24,929 bases of DNA from Ophiosphaerella korrae (Eukaryota; Ascomycota; Dothideomycetes; Pleosporales; Phaeosphaeriaceae): NCBI GenBank assembly GCA_028456385.1, contig JALNQF010000527.1:1-24929 (forward strand), given 5' to 3'. The position numbers and the translations under genes were made by a program. Shown piece by piece: positions 12,096-21,239 of the stretch (position 1 is its first letter; the number at the start of each line of letters is the position of its first letter). The notes under the pieces are model-generated. The model saw only the letters and a program-made list of their open reading frames with translations, searched no databases and was not told the origin of the DNA.

Positions 12096-12410
12096 GTAGC
12101 AAGTAGCTACCTATACTAAAGGTTATTTCTACCTTGTAGATTACTAGTCTTAACTACGCTGTTATTACTACCTCTTAACGTAAATTGTATAAGTATAGGA
12201 AGATTTATCCCTATTATCTTATTCGCCTTAGCCTTTATAGGAGATTTCTAAGATATAGTATACTATTAATAAGATATATAGCTAAAGGTATAAGTATTAC
12301 AATAGTAAGAACTATATAGTTTGTTAATTTTAGCTAGAATATAGGGAGCCTTAGTTAGAAACAAGATTTATTTATCTAAGTGCTGTCCTAGCACTTTGCT
12401 GCTAGCGTAT

Positions 12411-12483
12411 TTAACTACTATCTTAGTACTTAACTACTATCCTAGTACTTAACTACTATCCTAGTACTTAACTACTATCCTAG
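12411..12483. repeat. 19-bp minisatellite, 3.8 copies
   Basis: Four successive copies of TTAACTACTATCCTAGTAC begin at 12411, 12430, 12449 and 12468, the last truncated after 16 bases. Only the first copy differs, by a single C to T. Such near-identity between copies in a RIP-mutated block suggests that the array expanded after most RIP, or that the unit holds no RIP targets. The unit contains no CpA or TpG. The 19-base period is not a multiple of three, so it is unlikely to be coding. Confidence 0.95.
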
Positions 12484-12703
12484 CTTACGATAAAGCATTA
12501 AAACTACAATCGATAGGTTGTTTAGCGCTATTACTATTTTAGTGTAGTTTTTTACTTGTAAATACTATACCTATTAAAGCTAATACCTAAAACCTTACTA
12601 AAGTAGAATCTAGTTCTATTCTTAAAACTAGGGTATTAGCGTATAGAGTATTAGTAGTTATTAATAGGTTAATAGGCGCTAGAAGGAGTAGTATTCTCGA
12701 GGT

Positions 12704-12830
12704 AGCTAGCTAGGCTAGGTATAAATAGGACGTAGTTTATAGGCACGTATTATCTATAGCTAGCTAGGTTAAGTATAAATAAGACGTATTTTGTAGGTTT
12801 ACGTATATATTATTTATAGCTAAGTACTTC
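12704..12830. repeat. Tandem duplication of a 54-60 bp segment
   Basis: AGCTAGCTAGGCTAGGTATA starts at 12704, its diverged copy AGCTAGCTAGGTTAAGTATA starts at 12758, and a third start (AGCTAAGTAC) follows at 12818. Units are 54 and 60 bases. Point differences are mostly transitions, with one 6-base length change, consistent with duplication followed by RIP. Confidence 0.8.
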
Positions 12831-13887
12831 TTATACGTAGAGTAAGTCTTTAAGATCCTAATATACTATATATATCTATTATAGCTTATAAGTTGTATAT
12901 AGCGTAAATAGTATAGTAATATAGAATATAATATAGATATTTATAAGTATATATTAATTAATGTTACGTATTAGTACGTCTCCTAGCTTAGCTCTCTACG
13001 CAGATTAGAATTAACTATTAAGGGCTAATCTAGGGTAGCTATAAGTAGTCTATAGGGAACTTAGATTAACGTATAATAGTTAAGGGAGTTAACTGTAGAT
13101 TAGTTAGATAGCTACGTACAATAGCTGTCTTAGGCACTACAGCGCTTAATAGATATAGCTATTATTTATTATATCTCTTAGCAAGTAGTACGCCTATAGT
13201 GTAGCGGTCTTAGCCTTATATAGAAAGGAAAGGGGTAAAGAGGGTTATAAATAATCGACTACTAATTAGTTAGCTATATTAATCCTATTTGTAGTAGAAC
13301 AACGTTGTATAAATATATTAAGTATAAATATATATATAATAGATTAAGTAGGAGTAATACACGAACTTTGCAAGGAGAATATAGCTAACTTACTTTAGGT
13401 AGTTATATTAAAGTAAAGGGTAAGCTTAGTTTATAGATCGATTTGTCTCCTTAGATAAGCTCTAGAGGGTAGCTTTTCTAGCGCTAGGACAAAAATTTTG
13501 TCTAAAAAGACTATTTTGCTTAAATAATAGTTCTATAATTATCTTATACTTCTAGGTATAAATACTACTACTAAATTAAGTAGCGCGTATATATAGGTTA
13601 AACTAGGGTTCGCTTGTAATACATAATCTATATTATCTATAGGTTACTACCTTTCTTAGTCTTTTACTAATTACTTTCTACGCGTTTATTTACTATACCC
13701 TAAGATTACGCTAATAGTAGTCTTCTCTTCTAGCCTTATAGATAATAGACTTGTTACCTATAGCTATTACCCTTATATTAGTTAACTATCTACTTAGTGT
13801 TACGTATATAGAGACTACTTTAAATCTTACTCTACTTTTATTTTAGCTTTAGTTTACAAAGGATAAGGGGCGATAAAAGGTAATTAA
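12831..13887. other. RIP-degraded DNA without recognisable gene
   Basis: No domain, RNA gene or long repeat recognised. Just before copy B, 13857-13869 is purine-rich (AAAGGATAAGGGG). It could be the polypurine tract of an element whose 3' LTR is copy B, although it lies next to a CGATAAAAGG stretch and not a clear TG start. Confidence 0.4.
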
Positions 13888-14312
13888 GACAATTAAGAGT
13901 TTAGATATATAGATACCTAGGCGAAGAGCTACGAAGGAGTATTAGTATAAGTCCTCTACTACTCTACAACGCTAAACAAAGGTAAGCCTAAGTAGAGATA
14001 CAATTTAAAATACTACTAATGCTACGCTAAGTCTATTAAGTTATTATTCTACAATTATAGTTAAGAGAACAACCTTTATTACAATAGTATAAGAAATACT
14101 ACGTATACTTCTACTTTCGCCTACGTTTATATAAACTATTTATCCTTAATCTACTAAACTAGCTTTACTTTAGTACTTTAGTCTATTATTTATACGTCTT
14201 ATTAGTAGTTTCTTTTATTTTAATTAGTATATATAGGCGGAATTTAGTTCTATGCGCTTTTCTCTCTTTTGTTTGCTAGTCTTACTCTATATTTACGTTT
14301 GTATTAATAACT
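13888..14312 (+). repeat. LTR-like dispersed repeat, copy B
   Basis: Second copy of the repeat at 5232-5725, same orientation, about 8.65 kb away and about 70 bases shorter. The shared blocks are TACTACTCTACAACGCTAAA (13958), TCTACTAAACTA (14150), and a 3' block from about 14170 to 14312 with GTATATATAGGC. In the 3' block nearly all differences from copy A are transitions in both directions. After GTATTAATAA (14301) similarity ends abruptly. Upstream, similarity fades near 13888, close to a purine-rich stretch. The pair could be the two LTRs of one element or two independent solo LTRs. Target-site duplications could not be identified by eye. Confidence 0.5.
14227..14237 (+). promoter_or_regulatory. 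TATA-like box in LTR-like copy B
   Basis: Exact counterpart of the TATA-like box at 5646 in copy A, lying at the same distance from the 3' limit of similarity. Confidence 0.35.
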
Positions 14313-17040
14313 ACTTGTAGTTAGATTAAGGTTTTCTAATCTTTAAGTAGTAAGAAATACTAGATCGAGCTTTTTACACTTCTATAGATTAAAATAAAAC
14401 TTATATTTAAGTCTTTTTATCTAATCCTTCTTACTATATACTTAAGAAGTAAAGTAAATATAGTTGTATATATATAAATATAATAAGGCTACAGCTTCCT
14501 ATATAAAGGGAACCTTGTAGTATGCTAATGTTGTACTTAGAATATATATTAGTACTACTATAGCGTTATAGCCTACTATATACTCTTCTAAGTTATCTAT
14601 AGAAGTCTATTACCTTCTCTCTAACTACCCTTGTATACTGTATATTATATATAGTATGTATACCCTCTCTAGTAAGACTATAACGCCCTCTAGCCTATCT
14701 ACTAGCTGCCTTTCTTATTCTTTTACTAGATGCAAGAAGGTAATTAAAGGCGTTATAAGGGATCTACTCTATAGACTAACTACTACGTCTACTCCTAATA
14801 AATAATATAGCTTCTACATTAATAAATACGAGGCGACTAAATTTACAAGGCTAAAGAAAGGCCTTAGTAGATAAGCTTTATAGGGAGGCGAGCTTACTAA
14901 CACCTTCTTATATTTACTTTACTACTTTCGCTAGCCTAATTACCTAGCTACTAAGGCGCTAGAGTAACTCTTAGCTATAGTATAAGGATAAATAGTCGCT
15001 TTTAGGGTCTTAAGTCCTTTGTCTTCGCAACAATAAATTTTAACCTTCTACTTGCCTACACTGCGCTTATTAATATTATCTCTTTTTTTTTAGTCTTAGG
15101 TTTCTAGAGTACTATTAGTATCGGCCTTGTTATATCCTTTAGTCTTAATTTCTTTTCTCTCTATTGCAATCTTAGGTTTATTAAAACCTTAAATATTGCT
15201 ATTATACTTATTACAATACTTACTATCTTTGTTACAAAGCCTATCTATAAGAGCCTAGTTTAAAGTTTTATTTATAGCTAATTAGTTAAGGCCTAAGTCT
15301 ACACGATCTAGGAAACTCTACTACAATCTTATTTAGTATAGTAGTATTTACGATTACGTGTATATAAAGTATAAAAGAGAATAAGAAGGTTCTATATATC
15401 TCTTTAGGGCTTATATAGATTACTATTATTATATTAGCGCTATATTCTTTCTTAGTTATAATGTAGTTATTAATATTCTTTATCTTAGGCGTAACACTAT
15501 AGTTAAGCGAGGTAGTGTATATTTGTAGATAGTTATATACTATAGTAACAAGAGATATTAGCTAGAAGAGATTATAGATAGGCGTAGTATTCTAGAGTAA
15601 TTTCCTTAGGAATCCTTTCCTTAAAAGTTGCCTTAATAGCTATTTTCGATCCTATAGATAGCGATTACTTAGGTTTCCTATATTAGTATTAGATCTAAGG
15701 GTAGTAGTAATAGGCTTACGTACGTTAGTCTTATAGGTAGATTCGCAATAATATATTATATAGGAAGGCGACTAGTAAAAGACAAAAGAGTAAGCTGTAG
15801 ATACAAGCTACTACACGTTTAACGTAAGTTAGAATAGCTAGTTTAGTTTAGCTTTATTTCTTATTCGCTCCTTTAGCTCTAAGGTTATGTAAATAGTTGT
15901 AATTAAGATTAATTTTACAATATATCTTTAGATTAACCTTAAAGTATCTATACGTATATATACAAACTATTTTCTTACTCTTCCTTTATCTATGCCTATA
16001 AGCTTACACGCTCCTAATTCCTCCTCCTTCTTCTAAGCCCTTAAACTAACTACCCTAGAAGTTCTTAGCTACTAATACCCTTTATATCTTGAGAAGGGTA
16101 ACATAGTATAAGTTATTCTAGAGGAATACTACTCCTAATATAGAACTCCTATTAATTAAAAGGGCTAGTTAAAGGTAAATCCTTACTATAAAATCTTTAT
16201 ATACGCTAATTGTAAGTAAGTAGTACTTTAAGAGGTATCTTTGTTTATTAATAGTAGTTAGATATTAGGTATTAAACCTAAGTATAAGGACCTTCTTAAA
16301 AGAAAATTTAGGGCTAACTTCTACTATTTCGGCTAGATAGCGTATGTCTATACTTTCTATTTACTTAAGTAACGCGGCTTTAGTACGTAATACTATTACT
16401 CTTATCTTTATATTTAGTGTAGTCGTATATATTAGTATTAAGGGTAATAAGCGTTAAGAAGATATAAAGCTATCTTGTCTTTACTTATACGTTAAGCGTA
16501 GCTAGTTTAAATTGTATCTACTCTTCTCTACCCTAGATAGGCGTCTTACTAGTTCTTTCTAAGTTACTTACTTACTCTTGTACTTAGAGAAGGCTAATTA
16601 GATTATTTTCTACACGCCTACCTTAGATTTAGGTAATACTTCTTAATAGAGCTACTACTTAACTCTAGCGTACCCTAAAAGTAAAAGCTCTCTACAATAT
16701 CTTTTTACTTAAGACCTAAGTAATAGGGGCGCTAATTCTCTAATATATATATATACTCTCCTAAGGCTAAGACGTTCTACGTCCTTTACTCTTTACCTAC
16801 TTTTTAAGTTTTGTCTTCCTACGAGTTTAATATACGCGTCCTACGCCCTAAGATTTTTATCCTATATTAGTCTACCCTTACTAGCTCCTTATATAATAGC
16901 TTCTCTATACTCTATTATAGTTAACTAAGTAAAGGCTACAAAGAGTGCTGTACTTAAAAAGTTAATGTACGTTATTTAATTACTAATACTTAACCTTATT
17001 TTATACTCTTTACTATAAAGATATTCCTAGTACTAAAATC
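14313..17040. other. RIP-degraded DNA without recognisable gene
   Basis: Nothing recognisable on either strand beyond short open stretches, the longest I noticed being a + frame of about 55 codons ending near 16925. A rare TGA occurs at 16090 and a (TA)n run at about 16742-16755. If the helicase relic at 17041 is real, its N-terminal part would lie at the right end of this interval, but no zinc-finger or other domain could be made out. Confidence 0.45.
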
Positions 17041-18411
17041 TAGGTACTAGAAAGTGCAAAGCTAAGACTTATACATTAGTATAATTAAGTAAAACTTACT
17101 TATTCTTGCTATAGTAAATTAAGACAAGAGTGTAAATATTAGGATTAAATAGACCTCCTCTTCTAGGACTAGATAGCTACTACTTAGAAATATACTATAG
17201 GGTTGTAGAAATAGAGGTTAATAATACCTTTTCTAGGGACCTCTAGTAAAAGTAATATAGTTATACCTCTATAGAGGACTTAATACTTACTTATTAACAA
17301 AGCTAGATGTAGTATCTTAATTCTAAGTACTAAAGGCGCCTCTATTATCTTAGTAATCTAGCTAAGCCTATATAGCCTAGCTTATAACTAACTTTTATAC
17401 AACTTTATTATATCTAATAACTCTAATAAGCTACTAGAAGAACTTCTAAGTGCTCTTTTTACTTTTATTCCTATAATTTATTAGTATATAGAACTAGAGT
17501 CTTATTTAGTAGCTACTATTAATACTATCTCTTGCGTTAATTTTACTAATAGAGTTAAAGTACCTAAAGTAGTTACGTTAGCTAAAGAAAGCTTTATAAA
17601 AGCTATTAGTATACTAGTAATAATACTTGTAAGTAAAGAGGCAGCCTTAGATAATATACTATACTTAGTATATTTACTAGGGCTCTATAAGGTTAATTTC
17701 TAGAGCTCTTTATACTACTAATTTTAGCTAATATTAGTTAGGACCTAGCTACTACCTAGCTATATAGTATGTATAAACAAGGCGTAGGTATATTACTTTT
17801 ACTACGAATAGTTAAGCAGTCTAGAAATAACTTAATATTAGTAATGTTATATAAAGTAGTGTACGCCTAGATAGTAAGTCTACTACTCCTTCTAATACGT
17901 TAACTATTACCCTAAACTAATATTCTAGAATAGTTAGTTTTAAGCTTACAAACTACAATATATCTACTTATACTTAGTGTTAAAAAGTATCTACCTAAGT
18001 TATACAATAACCCTAAAAGCTCTATTATTTAGCTTATATAAGAAATAATAAGGTTATATACTATATAGTATAATCTACATACTAGTTATAGTAATCTTTA
18101 AGGTCTTTTATAGAACGCCCTTAATCTTAATACTTAATTTTAATCCTAGGAAACTAAGCTCCCTTTAGCTTAAAAGTACTAGACAAAACTTAATACGCTT
18201 AAAGTATAGTTAAGCTATAGCTCTATATAGTAGGAATTAGTACTATAGAGTAGAGGCGCGCCTAATAAAATTCACTCCTATTCTAGCTTAAAAAGAAGCT
18301 ATATATAGAGATTTTATTATACTAGCTAAATATTCTTACTTTGCGTTATTCTTAAGATTCTTAACTAGATACCTAGGTTACTAGAGCTACAACTATTGTT
18401 ATAACAAGTAT
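17041..18411 (+). pseudogene. RIP-inactivated relic of a RecQ-type helicase
   Basis: One + frame (codons starting at 17041, 17044, ...) keeps a series of motifs in the order and approximate spacing of fungal RecQ-like superfamily 2 helicases. IVIPL (17257) resembles motif Ia. ASIILVI then TAG (17338) resembles the ASIVLVTPE strand. ELESYLVATINT (17491) sits at motif III (LTAT). NR..VP..V then KESFIKAISILV (17584) resembles the ES--R-NI-Y-V segment. YIVCINKA*V (17761) resembles IVYCRTK-QV of motif IV. F*AYKLQYIYLYLVL (17938) is near motif V. FLTRYLGY*SYNYCYN (18358-18405) resembles the RecQ zinc-binding CRR--L--YLDG---C---CDNC. No frameshift is needed over 1.3 kb and 72 codons at 17485-17700 are stop-free. 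The P-loop and DEAH box could not be read with confidence. Many stops and no ATG make it non-functional. RecQ-like helicases are often multicopy near fungal telomeres and in repeats, which would explain RIP. Confidence 0.42.
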
Positions 18412-19625
18412 ATATAGACTACTCCTCTATTACTACGCAACTAGTAGATCTTATTAAGAATTGTTGCTCTGCTGTCCTTTATAGCTTAACTACTCTAATT
18501 TGTAGTAAGCCTCTTAAGGATACAATAACTTTTAGAGGCTATATTATTATATAGCTGCTAGAGACAATATACTTAATCTTTAGAACTAGGCTTATACTAG
18601 ACTACAAGGCTCCTCTTTATCTACTAGCTACTAATTGCTTATTGCTAAATATATTATAACCTAGTAATCTACTAGTATATACTATTAATATAGTAGTAAA
18701 ACAAGAGTAGCTAAGTAGTATACTCTATTATATAAGTACTAAACTAGGTATTAAGAAAGTATTATTTATCCCTCTTAATAGGGGTATAGACAATAAGGTA
18801 ATAGACTAGCTAAGGACATGCTATAGAGAAAACTAAGGATAACTTACTCTAGTACTTAGCGCGCTAAAGTTAAACCTCCTAAGGTTAAAATTGCTAGACT
18901 TAGCGTTCTTTACAATTATAGTTAATAGTAGATGTTAATCTAAATATAAAAGTAAGTAATTACCTTACTATAAAGGATAGAAAGGCTAAGTATTATTTTA
19001 GGCTAGATACTATGTAAGAGCTTTAACTTGTTAAGAACTTAGGTAAAAAGTTAGAGTATAAAGTAGATAGTAAGACTTTACTACTAAAGAGTATAAGTAT
19101 ACGCTTATTATACGTACTTACAAGATAATAGATAGTCTTCTTATTATCTAATACAATTTATTATTATAGAAATAGTGTATAGGTTATTATAAGATAATCT
19201 TTAAAGAAAATAGCGTTAAAGGTAAGCTTAAACTATATAATACCTAAAGCTAAGTATTATTTTATAAGTCTAGGGGGTTAGGTATCCTCGTATACGCTCT
19301 CTCTTTAATAGTAGAGTAATCCTAATAGGGCTAGTATTACTTCTTATTACTAGCTAAGAGCAGCACTATAGTAAAGCTAAAAGATAAGAAAACCTTCTAC
19401 TATTAATTTACTTTCTATAGCTAATTAGTAATTAATTATAACTTAATATATATAAGCGATCTTATTATTACTAGAGATATAATAAAGATATAGCTAGGAG
19501 TAGCACTTACTTTAGGCGATATACTAAGATATAGCTCTAAAGTTATTCCTCTAAGTCTTAATTAAACTTAATAGCTACTACTCTTCCTATTTTAGTAAAT
19601 TATACAAGTAGCTACTTATAGAGTA
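18412..19625. other. RIP-degraded DNA without recognisable gene
   Basis: No domain recognised. Because a polypurine tract and LTR-like sequence follow at 19631, this could be the 3' part of a retroelement body, but no integrase, reverse transcriptase or RNase H motif could be made out. The interval has the same CpA-depleted composition as the rest. Confidence 0.4.
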
Positions 19626-19630
19626 TAAAT

Positions 19631-19640
19631 AGGGGGGAGA
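19631..19640 (+). other. Polypurine tract upstream of LTR-like sequence
   Basis: AGGGGGGAGA is typical in form for the plus-strand priming site of LTR retrotransposons. The following bases (CGTTTAACC) could be a 3' LTR start whose initial TG is lost or shifted. No second copy of the downstream sequence was found to prove an LTR. Confidence 0.4.
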
Positions 19641-19900
19641 CGTTTAACCTACTATACAAGCTAGTATATAACTAGAAGCCTCTTATATAACGTATACAAA
19701 AGTAGAAGCTAATCGCAATTATTATTTAAATAATATAAAGTACGCAACCTAAGCAAAGTTTAGAGGTCTTACTTCTACTCTTTGTATATATTACCTTTAT
19801 CTTTATTTAAGAATTGTAATTATCTATTAAGACCTATCTATTATATTTAGGAGCTATACTTATATATTTAGTTCTAGGATTTCCTACAAGTAAAAGCTAT
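19641..19900 (+). repeat. Possible LTR following polypurine tract
   Basis: Candidate only. It begins directly after the polypurine tract and has a TATA-like GTATATATTA at 19784, about 150 bases in. The right limit is a guess because no partner copy exists in the window. It is not similar to the repeat at 5232 and 13888, so it would belong to a different element. Confidence 0.2.
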
Positions 19901-20849
19901 AAACTTATATCTTAACTAAATTATATATATTAAAAATTATAGCAACACTTACTTAAACTATAGTAAAATGTTTTAGTCTTCTCTTTTTAGTAGAAAGACG
20001 CGAAATTTAGCCTTTACTAGATATACGTCTATCTAGAGCTACTAATAGCATTATATAGTATAACTATAGAACCTAGAAGTATTTTACTATTATATATTTT
20101 AGAAGAGCTATAGGAGCGTAGGAGCTATAATCGTTTAGTTAGTAAGAGAAAAGTCCTAATAAGATTCTAGTACTTAATTTAAGTAAAGATTTCTATAATC
20201 TATCTAAAAACTTACTATATAATAATAATGTATAAAAAGAAAAAGTCTCTAAGTTTAGTAAATACTAATATAGGTTTACGCAGCTATATTAAGTAGGTTA
20301 ACTAAAGATTTTAAAAGGAAGGACGTAGTTTATTACGTTACTATTTAGAATATTCCTTTAAGAGTATTATTTCTTTTAGTAAGTTTTAATTAATTAAACC
20401 CTTATATTATTCTATATAATGTTAAAATATCTAGAATATCTTAATAAGGGTTACTAGCTAGTTACATAGATTTATATCTTAAAGTTAATATAGCGATGTA
20501 AAGTACAATAGGTAGTATATTATATAATCGCGAAGGTACTAGCTATATATAGTGTAGAGCCTTCGCCTTCTCTTATAATCTATAATTATTAGCGCTTAAC
20601 TAAAGCTAACGTTTAAGTTATCTCCTACTTTCTAGCCCTACTCTAGCATTTCTCTAAGAGAGGCTAGACACGCTTATATAATACCTAATACTAAGCCTAC
20701 CTATTCTAATTACTAACTAGCCTTAGTCTCTACTAAGAGGAGTCGTAATAATCTAGGTGTAAGGCGCTAAAGAGAGTAGAAGCGTAGTAGGTAGTTATAA
20801 GTATATAGTAACTAGATAGTTTAGGTTATAGTTATAGTAGAAAGTGCAC
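19901..20849. other. RIP-degraded DNA without recognisable gene
   Basis: No recognisable gene, RNA or repeat. Short stretches near 20230 and 20400 are A- or T-rich, but no terminator hairpin is evident. Confidence 0.4.
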
Positions 20850-20883
20850 AGGCTATAGATTAACCTAGGTTAATCTATAGCCT
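20850..20883. repeat. Perfect 34-bp palindrome
   Basis: The 34 bases are exactly self-complementary, centred on CCTAGG (20864-20869), with no loop. The arm outward from the centre reads ...AGATTAACCT. The flanking bases (C at 20849, A at 20884) end the symmetry. In DNA mutated base by base this degree of symmetry is unexpected unless it is recent or has no RIP targets. It contains no CpA or TpG inside. It may be a head-to-head junction of two terminal repeats or a protein-binding site. Confidence 0.95.
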
Positions 20884-21082
20884 ATATATTAAGTTAATCT
20901 AATCTATAATATCTATATAAGAGGTTGTAACTCTATATCCTATATTAGCTACTAATACTAGTCTACTAGAGAAGAGCTTAGAGCGTAGTTTATATAGAGG
21001 ATGCTAAAAGTAGCGTAAAGGAGTAGTAAGTCTAGGGTAAACTTAGTAAGATCTATAAAGTAAGAACTAGATTAAAGTTAGT

Positions 21083-21209
21083 TAAAATAAAGATAGAAAT
21101 AAGATAAGATAGAAATAAAATAAGATAGAAATAAGATAAGGCCTAAGTAACGTGTTAGCAGTTCTATCTTATTTTAGTCTTATCTTACTTTAGTCTTATC
21201 TTACTTTAG
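21083..21209. repeat. Inverted pair of 16-bp minisatellites
   Basis: The left arm (21083-21140) has three to four units of ATAAGATAAGATAGAA type. The right arm (21162-21209) has three units whose complement is TAAAGTAAGATAAGAC, with TAAAATAAGATAGAA nearest the loop. The 21-base spacer is 21141-21161. The two arms can pair into a long imperfect hairpin. Units differ mainly by transitions. The left arm is almost pure A/G and the right arm almost pure T/C, giving a sharp purine strand switch. Confidence 0.85.
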
Positions 21210-21239
21210 CGTAACGTAGCTATTATAAAGTAAGCCTTA

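Noticed and set aside
12411..12483. Minisatellite as a CRISPR array
   Set aside because: Units abut directly without spacers, and the context is eukaryotic.
16742..16755. TA microsatellite and other short AT runs (also near 4130)
   Set aside because: Expected by chance in DNA this rich in TpA.
17236..17253. GTSSKS in the helicase-like frame as a Walker A motif
   Set aside because: It lies immediately before the motif Ia-like IVIPL, leaving no room for the segment that normally separates them. It may belong to the loop before motif Ia instead.
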